Below the pieces are notes generated by a model. That model was not told the origin of the DNA. It saw only the letters and a list, made by a program, of their open reading frames with translations, and made no database searches. The position numbers were made by a program, and so were the translations under genes. Source: Hymenobacter taeanensis (GTDB lineage: Bacteria > Bacteroidota > Bacteroidia > Cytophagales > Hymenobacteraceae). From it: DNA of 64,000 nt. Shown in pieces: positions 6,922 to 16,947 of this stretch (position 1 is its first letter; every line of letters begins with the position of its first letter). The stretch is taken from positions 1,611,501-1,675,500 of the forward strand of contig NZ_CP053538.1 of assembly GCF_013137895.1 (NCBI RefSeq), read 5' to 3'.

Positions 6922-8496
6922 ATGCTTCCACGCATTCCCCTTCCAAAAGCGCTGGCGCTGGGAGTAGCGGCTTGGGCTCTGGCCCCGCTTGCCTCCCATG
7001 CTCAAACCGCTGACCGCAAAACCGCCATTGGCATCAACGTAAGCGCCATGCAGTACAAGGGCAGCTTCGGCTCCGACTACTGGGACTGGAGCGAGAACAA
7101 GTACGCGCCGGGCATCACGTTCAGCCGCTACCTCAGCCAGGGCCTCGACCTGCAGCTGAGTGGCAACTACGTTGAGTTCAAGAAGAACGCCGCCGCCGGA
7201 GCTCCGCTGTATGGCAGCAACTTTGCCACCAACGTGGTGAACGTAAACCTGGGCCTGAAATTCAAGCTGTTCAAAGAAGAGTCGTTTATCCGGCCTTACC
7301 TGCTGGCAGCTCCCGGCCTGACCTACATGAGCCGCGAGGGGGTTATCAACCGCAATAACCAAGTTATTCGCACCGACGAAGACAAGAATTACTTTGACCT
7401 GTTTGGGGCCGCTGGTTTGAGCTTCCGCCTGGGCGATGCGGCCAGCCTGTTCATCCAGACGGGCCAGCACTTCCCGCTGGGCGCTAACATTGATGGTGAG
7501 CCCAACCGCGACGACAACAAAATTGACGACCGGTTCCTCCAGCACACCATCGGCCTGAACATCAATTTGGGCAAAGCCAAAGACGAGGACAACGACGGCG
7601 TGCCTGACCGCAAAGACAAATGCCCCGGTACGCCTGCTGGCGTAGCCGTTGATATGAATGGCTGCCCCCTTGATGGCGACGGCGACGGCGTTCCGGATTA
7701 CCTGGATAAGTGCCCCACCGAGAAAGGCCTGGCGGCGCTGGAAGGCTGCCCCGACCGCGACGGTGATGGCGTGCGCGACGGCGACGACAAATGCCCCGAC
7801 ACCCCCGGCAAGGCGGAGCTGCAAGGCTGCCCCGACTCGGATAACGACGGCGTAATTGATCAGAACGATAAGTGCCCCGATACTCCCGGCGGCGTGAAAG
7901 TAGACGCTTCGGGCTGCCCCATTGACAGCGACGGCGACGGTGTACCTGATTACCAAGACCGCTGCCCCAACCGCCCAGGTCCGGCCTCAAACAAAGGCTG
8001 CCCTGAGATGAAGCTGGAGGAGAAGAAGCGCCTGCAGGAAGCCACCAAGTACATCCAGTTCGAGTTCGATAAGGCTGTGCTGAAGCCTACCTCATTCCCG
8101 ACCCTCGATGGCCTGGTACAGATCCTGAATGATTACCCAGACTACTTCCTCGGTATCTCGGCCCACGCCGATAACATCGGCAACGACGACTATAACCTGC
8201 GCCTCTCGGATGAGCGTGCTGCCTCGGCCCGCGATTACATGCTCCGCAAGGGTATCCCCGCCGACCGCATTGTGTCGCATGGTTACGGAGAGAGCAAGCC
8301 CATTGCTACCAACGAAACCGAAGCAGGCCGCGCCCTCAACCGCCGCGTAGAGTTTGACGTGTACCTGCCCGGCGACCCGAACCCCGCCGAAACCAAGTAC
8401 GGCCCCGCACCAGAAATTCCGGCCGCGCCCGTGAAAGCTACTCCGGCGCCTACTAAAAAGGCTCCTGTAAAGAGAGCGGCCCCGCGCCGGAAGTAA
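6922..8496 (+). CDS. OmpA-family outer membrane protein with thrombospondin type 3 repeats
   Basis: A 524-residue envelope protein. A signal peptide (ending near SHAQ, residue 28) precedes a beta-barrel-like domain of about 180 residues. Five or so thrombospondin type 3 repeats follow at about 210-365 (DxDxDGVPDxxDKCP units, calcium-binding in known relatives). The OmpA C-terminal peptidoglycan-binding domain covers about 370-480, with HADNIGNDDYNLRLSDERA and NRRVEFDV. The tail is Pro/Ala/Lys-rich. It should tie the outer membrane to the cell wall. An intrinsic terminator follows 27 bases after the stop. Confidence 0.93.
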   Translation: MLPRIPLPKALALGVAAWALAPLASHAQTADRKTAIGINVSAMQYKGSFGSDYWDWSENKYAPGITFSRYLSQGLDLQLSGNYVEFKKNAAAGAPLYGSNFATNVVNVNLGLKFKLFKEESFIRPYLLAAPGLTYMSREGVINRNNQVIRTDEDKNYFDLFGAAGLSFRLGDAASLFIQTGQHFPLGANIDGEPNRDDNKIDDRFLQHTIGLNINLGKAKDEDNDGVPDRKDKCPGTPAGVAVDMNGCPLDGDGDGVPDYLDKCPTEKGLAALEGCPDRDGDGVRDGDDKCPDTPGKAELQGCPDSDNDGVIDQNDKCPDTPGGVKVDASGCPIDSDGDGVPDYQDRCPNRPGPASNKGCPEMKLEEKKRLQEATKYIQFEFDKAVLKPTSFPTLDGLVQILNDYPDYFLGISAHADNIGNDDYNLRLSDERAASARDYMLRKGIPADRIVSHGYGESKPIATNETEAGRALNRRVEFDVYLPGDPNPAETKYGPAPEIPAAPVKATPAPTKKAPVKRAAPRRK

Positions 8497-8523
8497 TTCC
8501 TGCAATTGGCCTAGGCCACCCGC

Positions 8524-8559
8524 AAAAGCGGCCCGCTCAGGTGAGCGGGCCGCTTTTTT
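8524..8559 (+). terminator. Intrinsic terminator of the OmpA-family gene
   Basis: A perfect 16-bp stem (8524-8539 with 8542-8557) with a GG centre ends in a T run. It resembles the one at 11159-11188 after the next gene: both use a CGGCCCGCTC core. Confidence 0.9.
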
Positions 8560-8603
8560 GGTTTTAGGTTTTTTTATGGTGCCGACCAAATAGAGGAAAA
8601 TAA

Positions 8604-8697
8604 CGTCCTGCTGAGCTTGCCGAAGGATCTCTGCCGCTGGCTAAACGACGGGCCTGGCAACCGGTAGAGATACTCCGACTGCGCTCGGCATGACAGC
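8604..8697. repeat. REP-like intergenic inverted repeat (CATGCTGAGC family)
   Basis: Degenerate palindrome. The left arm holds GCTGAGCTTGCCGAAGGATCT and the right arm reads GAGATACTCCGACTGCGC and then CGGCATGACA. It belongs to the same family as 21951-22039, 58870-58970 and 62586-62684. Confidence 0.65.
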
Positions 8698-8916
8698 CAG
8701 GGCAGTCAGGGCAAACAACGACTCCGTATAAGAGCATTTGCCTCTTTGCAAATGACGTTCCTGTTGCCCCTATTAGGCCACTCTTCAACCCTGCATTACC
8801 TGAATCCTTTACCACATACTACTTAAGTTGGTCAATAGCGCACAGAAAGCCGACAACGGCGCGGTAGCAGCTTTCCGTTATAGAATAGAACTTGCCTGCG
8901 GATTATTTTCCTTTAG

Positions 8917-11130
<2,214 letters not shown>

Positions 11131-11158
11131 GTTTTAGTGGCCTAGGCCTATATGGAAG

Positions 11159-11188
11159 CGGCCCGCTCTGGTAGAGCGGGCCGTTTTT
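11159..11188 (+). terminator. Intrinsic terminator of the GH97 gene
   Basis: An 11-bp stem (11159-11169 with 11173-11183) is followed by TTTTT, 28 bases after the stop. Confidence 0.85.
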
Positions 11189-11193
11189 GGTTT

Positions 11194-11526
11194 TTATATA
11201 TTTTGATTGGTAGAAGGAAGAAAAGCCGCTGCTAAATCAATTAAGAAGTAAGCGGCACAGAATAGTATTAGTACTCCTATTAGCCGTCCAACAGCTGCTC
11301 GAATATTTCCTGAGAGCCACGCGTGCAAGGCCGAGATGCACAGGTACTGCGCTTGAATAAATGTCAGAGCAAAGGTACCGAAGAAGCCTCCTATTTTTAT
11401 TGCCATGTTGCGGTCAGGCTCTGTTTCGCTGAATACTAAACAAAGAACCATAGCTAATGACCCAATAATTGCAAGCCCCATTAAAGCTCTTTTGCGAAAC
11501 CAGACAGCTTTGCTAGTAAGGTTCAT
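11194..11526 (-). CDS. Small membrane protein of unknown function
   Basis: A 110-residue protein with three likely membrane spans: about residues 16-33 (LMGLAIIGSLAMVLCLVF), 44-64 and 79-100 (RLIGVLILFCAAYFLIDLAAAFL). ATG at 11526 is the chosen start; a GTG nine codons upstream is possible. The region (11190-11650) is visibly more AT-rich than its neighbours, which suggests a less ancestral or acquired gene. No family was recognised. It is convergent with the GH97 gene and divergent from mazEF. Confidence 0.6.
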   Translation of the reverse strand: MNLTSKAVWFRKRALMGLAIIGSLAMVLCLVFSETEPDRNMAIKIGGFFGTFALTFIQAQYLCISALHAWLSGNIRAAVGRLIGVLILFCAAYFLIDLAAAFLPSTNQNI

Positions 11527-11646
11527 TAAATATAGGTGTATAGAGTTGCGCACAAAGAACTTCGATAAGTACTACATTTCGACTTGCGTTTAGCAAGAGT
11601 TTAAAGGTGCTGCTTTTTGGTGAATGAAACCAACTGCCCAGAGCAA

Positions 11647-11669
11647 AATGTAATTACATTGTACGTACA
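11647..11669 (+). promoter_or_regulatory. Two adjacent palindromes, likely MazE/MazEF operator
   Basis: AATGTAATTACATT (11647-11660) and TGTACGTACA (11660-11669) are perfect palindromes sharing one base, 9 bases before the mazE ATG. Toxin-antitoxin operons are normally autoregulated by the antitoxin binding such repeats, so these are the obvious operator. The binding itself is inferred. Confidence 0.6.
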
Positions 11670-11678
11670 TTTACTACC

Positions 11679-11939
11679 ATGAATACGCGCCTGATTCGGG
11701 TGGGCAATTCCCAGGGGATTGTGCTGCCCAAGAAGTTATTGCAGCAATATCACCTCACCGGCGAGGTGGATCTGCTGCCCACACCCGAAGGCCTGCTCAT
11801 CAAGCCGGTCAGCAAGCTCCGCCGCCAGGGCTGGAACGAGCGGTTCCAGCAGGCCATTGCCCAGGGCCAGACTCCGGAGGGCGAGATGCTAGAGGGATTC
11901 TCGGACGAGGCCTTTGAGGAAACGGAATGGCAGTGGTAG
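11679..11939 (+). CDS. mazE: AbrB/MazE-family antitoxin
   Basis: An 86-residue antitoxin. The N-terminal swapped-hairpin DNA-binding domain reads MNTRLIRVGNSQGIVLPKKLL, the standard SpoVT/AbrB start. The acidic C-terminal half (SDEAFEETEWQW) would wrap around and block the toxin. It overlaps the toxin gene by 13 bases, the usual coupled arrangement. Expression is likely self-repressed through the palindromes just upstream. Confidence 0.9.
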   Translation: MNTRLIRVGNSQGIVLPKKLLQQYHLTGEVDLLPTPEGLLIKPVSKLRRQGWNERFQQAIAQGQTPEGEMLEGFSDEAFEETEWQW

Positions 11940-12259
11940 CCGTGCAGCGCTTCGAGGTATGGCTCATCAACCTCGACCCCACCCAGGGCAGCGAAATTAA
12001 CAAGACCCGCCCCTGCGTGGTGATTTCACCCGACGAGATGAACCGGTACCTGCGCACGGTGACCATTGCGGCGCTGACCAGCACCCGCCGCGACTACCCC
12101 TCGCGGGTGGATTGTATCTTCCAGGGCAAGGAGGGCCAGGTCGCGCTCGACCACATCCGCTCCGTGGACAAAACCCGCTTGGTGCGCCGCTTAGGTGCAC
12201 TGCCCAAAGCCACGGCGCAAGAAATCTGCGACCGGCTGCAGGAGATGTTCCAATACTAA
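11927..12259 (+). CDS. mazF: MazF/PemK-family mRNA interferase toxin
   Basis: A 110-residue endoribonuclease toxin. The MazF fold is clear from FEVWLINLDPTQGSEINKTRPCVVISPDEMN (read as consecutive motifs), then VTIAALTSTRRDYPSRVDCI and the C-terminal VALDHIRSVDKTRL. The conserved arginine and threonine of the active site are present. Translation starts at the ATG inside the 3' end of mazE. No terminator lies directly after it; the next gene is convergent and ends 26 bases away. Confidence 0.92.
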   Translation: MAVVAVQRFEVWLINLDPTQGSEINKTRPCVVISPDEMNRYLRTVTIAALTSTRRDYPSRVDCIFQGKEGQVALDHIRSVDKTRLVRRLGALPKATAQEICDRLQEMFQY

Positions 12260-12285
12260 ATTGTTCAATAGGTCACTTTACTATC

Positions 12286-13017
12286 CTACACCAAATCCAC
12301 CAGCAGCGCCAGCGCCAGGCCAGCTACAGTGGCTACTACTTTGCGTAGGTTGAGGCTGTGGTCGGGGCTGGTTTCGAAGAGGATGGTGGTGGAGACGTGC
12401 AGGAAGTTACCGGCTACCAGGCCTAGCAGGCAAGCGTAGAGGCCGTTTTGCAGCAAGTCTTCCAGTACCACGAAGTTGCTCATGATGATGCCCGCCGGAC
12501 CCGCCAGCGCAAACAGCACCAGATACGGCAGCGCCTTCTGGAAGCTACCCAGCCGCAGCAGCAGCGCCGCCATCAGGGCAAAAGCAGCTGGCACGTGGTG
12601 CAGGGCCACACCGGCCAGAATAGCATAGAAGTTATTGCTCACGTCGCCAGCCTCGGGGGTTTTCACCAAGATGCTACCCTCTAAAAACGAGTGCAGCACC
12701 AGCGAGAACAGCAGCAGAAACGGCACCCGGCCGGCGTGCTCGGTGTGGTGGTGCACGTGGCCGTGCTCCACGCCCTGCGAAAACACCTCCAGCACCAGCT
12801 GCCCAAAGAAGCCCGCCAGCACAAAGTAGCCAATGCGGTGGCCCGGCATCATTTCCAGGGCCTCGGGCAGCAGGTGCGTGATGGTGAGCGTGAACAGATA
12901 AGCGCCGCTAAAGGCCAGCAGCGGCTTCATCCAGGTGGTGCGGGCCGTGGGCATCAGGCGAGTAAGCCAACCGGCTCCCAGCACTGTGCAGAACAACGCA
13001 AAAACGGCAAACCACAT
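12286..13017 (-). CDS. ZIP-family divalent metal transporter
   Basis: A 243-residue inner-membrane protein of the ZIP family, which imports zinc, iron or related ions. About eight hydrophobic helices are visible. The metal-site motifs are ITHLLPEALEMM in one helix, the His-rich loop VEHGHVHHHTEHAG, then LVLHSFLEGSI and GVALHHVPAAFAL in the pore helices. These are the H-x-x-x-E and HH-x-P elements of the family. Metal specificity cannot be told. It is convergent with mazEF and about 90 bases downstream of the methyltransferase gene end. Confidence 0.88.
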   Translation of the reverse strand: MWFAVFALFCTVLGAGWLTRLMPTARTTWMKPLLAFSGAYLFTLTITHLLPEALEMMPGHRIGYFVLAGFFGQLVLEVFSQGVEHGHVHHHTEHAGRVPFLLLFSLVLHSFLEGSILVKTPEAGDVSNNFYAILAGVALHHVPAAFALMAALLLRLGSFQKALPYLVLFALAGPAGIIMSNFVVLEDLLQNGLYACLLGLVAGNFLHVSTTILFETSPDHSLNLRKVVATVAGLALALLVDLV

Positions 13018-13104
13018 GAGCGGTGAAATGGTGGTGAAGTGATGAAATAGTGAGCTGGTGTGCTGTAGGCCACTAGGATAGGCCTACAGCGCATCAACCC
13101 TCCC

Positions 13105-13842
13105 TTATTTTTTCAGGATGAAAATCATGCGCGGACTTGTCGGCTCATTGAAAGGGTTCAGCTGATAGTCGCCTAATACTTCGCTGAGGCGTAGGCCTGC
13201 CATACGGAAATACTCCTCAAACCGCTCACGGCTCAGGGCTCGTACCCGTTCTTGGTAGTGCCGCTCCTGCCCCAACTCATCCTGAAACCAGATGTCTTTC
13301 ACGATAAAGTCGTGATGCAGATGCCGATGAATTTTAAAGGCCGTGCCATCTACCTCTTTGGTTTCGTGCGCCACCAGTTCCCGCACCGTGCGCTCCGTGT
13401 TCAGGAAGTCAATAACCATTTTACCACCTGGCTTAAGGGCAGCTGCCGCATTGCGCAGGGCCACCACGTTTTCGGCTTCCTCTTGGAAGTAGCCAAAGCT
13501 GGTAAACAGGTTAAAAATAAAATCGAACTCGCCGGGCAGGGGCTGCCGCATGTCGTGCACGAAGAAGCGCAGGTGCTTATGCTCGGCCTCGCTGGCGTGG
13601 GCTATGCTCTCCGGTGAAAGATCAATACCCGTTACGTCGTAGCCCTGCTCGCTAAGGTAAACAGCATGCCGGCCCTTGCCACACGCTAAGTCAAGCAGCT
13701 TAGCCGTAGGCTTTGGCCGCAACCGCTGCAAGAGCGCCGTAATAAATCCTTGTGCTTCCTCATAATTTCGGCCCTGGTACAAAAGGTGGTAATAGGGAGA
13801 ATCAAACCAGGTGCTGAACCATTCGGTGAGGGTAGCGGGCAT
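13105..13842 (-). CDS. Class I SAM-dependent methyltransferase
   Basis: A 245-residue cytoplasmic methyltransferase. Motif I LLDLACGKGRHAVYL lies at about residues 49-63, with GYDVTGIDLSPESI for the second strand and FDFIFNLFTSFGYF for motif IV. The PF13649-like core is complete. The N-terminal TEWFSTWFDSPYYHLLY is characteristic of a Bacteroidota subgroup of unknown substrate. The ATG at 13842 is preferred to a GTG seven codons upstream. The protein may act on a small molecule, but no neighbour indicates which. Confidence 0.85.
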   Translation of the reverse strand: MPATLTEWFSTWFDSPYYHLLYQGRNYEEAQGFITALLQRLRPKPTAKLLDLACGKGRHAVYLSEQGYDVTGIDLSPESIAHASEAEHKHLRFFVHDMRQPLPGEFDFIFNLFTSFGYFQEEAENVVALRNAAAALKPGGKMVIDFLNTERTVRELVAHETKEVDGTAFKIHRHLHHDFIVKDIWFQDELGQERHYQERVRALSRERFEEYFRMAGLRLSEVLGDYQLNPFNEPTSPRMIFILKK

Positions 13843-13914
13843 AAAAAGCAAAAAGGCACACAACGAAAAAGGGCGTCTGCACGCCCCTCTCTTACAAAAT
13901 CCCGAAAGCGACGA

Positions 13915-13953
13915 GCCGCCTATATCTGCAACAGAGTTGCAAAAATAGGCGGC
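13915..13953 (-). terminator. Hairpin after the HMBD lipoprotein gene
   Basis: GCCGCCTAT (13915-13923) pairs with ATAGGCGGC (13945-13953), and an inner TGCAAC/GTTGCA pair extends it. It lies just beyond the minus-strand stop at 13966 and before the methyltransferase start, so it likely separates the two transcription units. It has no long T tract. Confidence 0.5.
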
Positions 13954-13965
13954 CTGCCGGTAAAA

Positions 13966-14226
13966 TCAAAGTGAGTCGGTGGGTACGGTAGCAGCTTGGG
14001 CCGCAGGGTTGGGCTCCAGCTTCATATCGCACACAGGGCAATTACCCGGTTTATCGCTGGCACTACCCTCGCAGCCCATGGGGCAGATGTAGGCAGCGGC
14101 CTTTGCTGGGGTAGCCGTGGAGGCTGCCTCTACGTGTTCGGCTGGTTTTTGCTGGCAGCTGGCCAGCACCGTAGCCAGCACCATTACTCCGCTTACTAGC
14201 AGCGCTTTCCAAGAATACTTCTGCAT
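13966..14226 (-). CDS. Heavy-metal-binding-domain lipoprotein
   Basis: An 86-residue lipoprotein with lipobox LASC (Cys at about residue 24). One heavy-metal-binding motif follows: YICPMGCEGSASDKPGNCP, then VCDMKLEPN. This C-P-M ... C-P-x-C-x-M pattern is the one found in copper/cation efflux proteins such as CusB-type adaptors. Free-standing lipoproteins of this kind are common in Bacteroidota and probably hold copper or other soft metals in the periplasm. It lies 9 bases from the upstream lipoprotein gene, so the two are likely one operon. Confidence 0.85.
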   Translation of the reverse strand: MQKYSWKALLVSGVMVLATVLASCQQKPAEHVEAASTATPAKAAAYICPMGCEGSASDKPGNCPVCDMKLEPNPAAQAATVPTDSL

Positions 14227-14235
14227 TACTTGTTG

Positions 14236-14613
14236 CTATTCGCTAGCTTTTTCCTCCGTTGCATTTGGCTGCTCAGCGGGGGTAGGGTTGCTCTTTTTCA
14301 CGCTTTTGGGAGCCTCCGTGTTTTTAGTAGTAGAAGCAGCGTCATCGTTGAGAGTGCGGCTCTGGTCGCCGTTGGGGCGCTCATCACCTTGCAGGTCTGC
14401 GTGCGAGCTGATAGGCGCCTCAATAGCACCACCCTTAGCCTGGTCGGCGGCCGCAGCGGTGTGCTGGTCGAAGTTATCGGAAGAGCGCGAGCCAGGAGCT
14501 ACCATGTCTACCGATACTTTATTTTCCGGACGCCAGTCGGAGGGCTCGGAGCTGCAGGCGTTCAGGGCGAGGGTAGCCAGAGCTACGGCAGAAAGCGCGA
14601 ATTGCTTGGTCAT
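14236..14613 (-). CDS. Hypothetical lipoprotein
   Basis: A 125-residue protein with a lipoprotein signal (lipobox LNAC, Cys at about residue 20). The rest is polar and probably disordered (rich in Asp, Ala, Ser, Thr and Pro), with no recognised domain. Its stop is 9 bases before the start of the metal-binding lipoprotein gene on the same strand, so the pair is probably co-transcribed. Function unknown. Confidence 0.75.
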   Translation of the reverse strand: MTKQFALSAVALATLALNACSSEPSDWRPENKVSVDMVAPGSRSSDNFDQHTAAAADQAKGGAIEAPISSHADLQGDERPNGDQSRTLNDDAASTTKNTEAPKSVKKSNPTPAEQPNATEEKASE

Positions 14614-14674
14614 GAGAAGAAGAATGAGCTAATACAAACGAGTTAAGGACGAAAGAAGAACCTGTGGGGTTGGG

Positions 14675-15298
14675 CTAGGCCACTTGGCCGGGCAGAGCAG
14701 GCAGCAGGCTCTTACGGCGCAACATAGCCTCGAACAGCTTCTGGTCGTTGGCGCCTTTGAAAATTTTATCGGGCACCTGCAGAAAAATGGGCGTGTCGAA
14801 GGTTTTGGCCGCCCAGCGTTTCCAGCCGGTAATTTCGGCGGGCAGCTCTTCCGGGCCTTTCAGCGTGAGCAGGTAGCCGCCGGGTTCGCGCTGCACACCG
14901 CCAATCATGTCCCAGGTCAGGCGCATACCTTCACGCTCATTGCGGCGCAGCACAATCTGCTTGTTGTCAAACTCATAGTTGAGCTTCTCAAACAAGGGCT
15001 TGCTCTGCTCCATGGTGGTAGCACCCGTAATTTGGGCGGAGCGCAGTAGCACGTATAGCAGCGTGAGAATAAGGGCCGAAGCCAGCCACCACCATGAGTG
15101 CCAGATGAGGGCGGGCGCCAGGCCAATGGCAAACGGAATCAGAGCATACCACCACTCTTTCCGCCACACCCGGCCCATGGCAATGCGGGTGTATGTGTCG
15201 GTGTCGAGCTGGTGCTTTTTGGTGACGATGGCGAGCGGTGAAGCACCCGACTGGGATTGCTGCTGCCGAAAGCCGCCGCGTTGATTGGGAAGTTGCAT
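14675..15298 (-). CDS. YcxB-like membrane protein
   Basis: A 207-residue protein. A polar N-terminus with KHQLDTDTYTRI leads to two close membrane helices (about residues 49-88: WWYALIPFAIGLAPALIW and WLASALILTLLYVLL). A soluble beta-rich C-terminal half follows (VLRRNEREGMRLTWDMIGG, LLTLKGPEELP, FLQVPDKIF). This two-helix plus beta-domain plan resembles the YcxB family, whose role is unknown. The last codons are GTG GCC TAG, so the repeated genomic word provides Val-Ala-stop. Confidence 0.7.
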   Translation of the reverse strand: MQLPNQRGGFRQQQSQSGASPLAIVTKKHQLDTDTYTRIAMGRVWRKEWWYALIPFAIGLAPALIWHSWWWLASALILTLLYVLLRSAQITGATTMEQSKPLFEKLNYEFDNKQIVLRRNEREGMRLTWDMIGGVQREPGGYLLTLKGPEELPAEITGWKRWAAKTFDTPIFLQVPDKIFKGANDQKLFEAMLRRKSLLPALPGQVA

Positions 15299-15405
15299 TA
15301 GAGTATGTGGTAATTGCTGACTGTTGCGTGCTGCTTGTTACTTGTTGGTTCCTGTCGACGACTACGGCCTCATGATCAACAATTCACAATCAATTGGCAG
15401 CTTCT

Positions 15406-16266
15406 TTAAAAGGCTTTCAGGCTCAGGTCCAGGCTTTTGACTGAGTACGTTAACGCGCCCACCGAGATGTAGTCGACGCCCGTTGCGGCCACCTCGGCAA
15501 TAGTTTCCTCGGTAATGCCCCCGCTTGCCTCCAGCGGAAAGCGGCCGGCTACCAGCGCCACAGCTTCGCGCAGCTGGGTAGGGCCCATGTTATCGAGCAT
15601 GATGCGGTCAACGCCGCCTATTTCCAGCACCTGCTGTACTTCGGCTATGGTGCGGGTTTCCACCTCAATCTCCAGCTTCCGGCCAGTTTGAGCCAGATAC
15701 TGATGCGTAGCCTCAATAGCCTGACGAACCCCCCCGGCGTAATCGACATGGTTGTCCTTCAGCATAATCATGTCGAAGAGGCCGTAGCGGTGGTTTACGC
15801 CGCCGCCAATCAGCACGGCCCACTTCTCGCAGAGCCGGAAGTTGGGGGTGGTTTTGCGCGTATCGAGCAGGCGGGTTTTGGTGCCGGCCAGCAGGCTGGT
15901 GAGGTGAGCCGTTTGGGTGGCAATGCCGCTCATGCGCTGCATACAGTTAAGCACTAAGCGCTCAGCGGTCAGAATGCTGCGGGCCCGACCTTCCACGGTA
16001 AAGGCTACGTCGCCGCGCTGCACGCGCGTGCCATCCGTGAGGATGGTTTGCACGCGAAGCTCCGGGTCAACTTCCCGGAAGATGTAGTGGGCCAGCTCCA
16101 CACCCGCCAGCACCCCGGCGTCTTTCACCAGCAGTTGCGCCCGGTTATGGGCATCGGCCGGAATAGAGGCCAGCGTAGAATGGTCACCGTCGCCGATATC
16201 TTCGGCCAGGGCCGTCCGAATAAACGTGGTAAGAGATTCGGGGGTGAGGTAAGGAGGGGTTTGCAC
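15406..16266 (-). CDS. nadC: Nicotinate-nucleotide pyrophosphorylase (carboxylating)
   Basis: A 286-residue quinolinate phosphoribosyltransferase making nicotinate mononucleotide in de novo NAD synthesis. Signature pieces: ALAEDIGDGDHST, then CMQRMSGIAT, LLDTRKTTPNFR, GGGVNHRYGLFDMIMLKDNH, EVETRTIAEV, RIMLDNM and the closing EASGGIT. The ATG at 16350 would add an unrelated N-terminus. The GTG at 16266 gives the normal family start and lies 4 bases from a perfect TATTTTTG promoter element, suggesting a leaderless or nearly leaderless transcript. Confidence 0.93.
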   Translation of the reverse strand: MQTPPYLTPESLTTFIRTALAEDIGDGDHSTLASIPADAHNRAQLLVKDAGVLAGVELAHYIFREVDPELRVQTILTDGTRVQRGDVAFTVEGRARSILTAERLVLNCMQRMSGIATQTAHLTSLLAGTKTRLLDTRKTTPNFRLCEKWAVLIGGGVNHRYGLFDMIMLKDNHVDYAGGVRQAIEATHQYLAQTGRKLEIEVETRTIAEVQQVLEIGGVDRIMLDNMGPTQLREAVALVAGRFPLEASGGITEETIAEVAATGVDYISVGALTYSVKSLDLSLKAF

Positions 16267-16270
16267 GGTG

Positions 16271-16278
16271 CAAAAATA
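16271..16278 (-). promoter_or_regulatory. -7 promoter element of nadC, almost touching the start codon
   Basis: On the minus strand TATTTTTG matches TAnnTTTG exactly and lies 4 bases before the GTG start. Transcription would begin at or within a few bases of the start codon. Confidence 0.5.
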
Positions 16279-16350
16279 GCAAAAAACGGCCCGACTAGCG
16301 CCGTCGGGCTTGCTATTGGGCTCAGGTGGCCTAGGCGGGCCAAAATGCAC

Positions 16351-16387
16351 AAAAAAAGCGCGCCGCAGAGAGTTCTGCGGCGCGCTT
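16351..16387 (-). terminator. Intrinsic terminator of the DUF4783 gene
   Basis: A perfect 14-bp stem (16356-16369 with 16374-16387) is followed on the minus strand by a run of seven T residues. It lies 22 bases past the DUF4783 stop. Confidence 0.9.
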
Positions 16388-16408
16388 CAGGGAGAGATTA
16401 GTAATGGG

Positions 16409-16807
16409 TTATTCTTTGGAAAAATCGATAGTACCGATTTTCAGAGTTCCGCCTACCGATTTCATCTTCACGAACATACGGTAGGTGCTGGTTTTGCCAG
16501 CGTACTTGCCCACGGCATAGGGCGTTCCTTCGTTGCTGCCGCCGTAGTGGATGAAGTCAAAAGAAGCCGGTGAGTTCTTCGCAAAGAAATCCTTCATGAC
16601 AAATTCGGCCTGGGTAGCGCTATAGCTCTGCTTGTCACCATCAAAGCTCAGCTCTACCGTGGGGGCGAAAAAGTCGGCCAGTTCACGGGAAGAACTCTCG
16701 CGAATGGCATTACGAATGGGCGCGAAGGCTTCACCTTGGGCGTTGGCACCTACTGCAATGAGTAAGCTCCAAACAAGTGCAAAAGCCAAAAAGAGGTTGC
16801 GTTTCAT
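16409..16807 (-). CDS. DUF4783 secreted protein
   Basis: A 132-residue protein with a signal peptide (MKRNLFLAFALVWSLLIAVGANAQ). The mature part is a small cone-like alpha/beta domain matching the Bacteroidota DUF4783 family: IRNAIRESSSRELADFF, then SATQAEFVMKDFFAKN and TYRMFVKMKSVGGTLKIGTI. Family members are often found next to nadC, as here, but no function is known. It is predicted periplasmic. It has its own strong terminator, so nadC is probably transcribed separately. Confidence 0.85.
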   Translation of the reverse strand: MKRNLFLAFALVWSLLIAVGANAQGEAFAPIRNAIRESSSRELADFFAPTVELSFDGDKQSYSATQAEFVMKDFFAKNSPASFDFIHYGGSNEGTPYAVGKYAGKTSTYRMFVKMKSVGGTLKIGTIDFSKE

Positions 16808-16934
16808 GTTAACGTAAAGATTTCATCATCTCACTGGCGAAAACTATGCCAAGCTAGCGTCGTAAATAAACTTCTTCTAGGACACCTCTACGCGGCTAAG
16901 TTAGGAAAATGTGCGTGTTTCGGTGGCCTACGTG

Positions 16935-16942
16935 TATCTTTG
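16935..16942 (+). promoter_or_regulatory. -7 promoter element of gpmI, almost touching the start codon
   Basis: TATCTTTG matches the TAnnTTTG consensus exactly and ends 5 bases before the ATG at 16948, so the mRNA should be leaderless or nearly so. Confidence 0.5.
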
Positions 16943-16947
16943 CCCTT

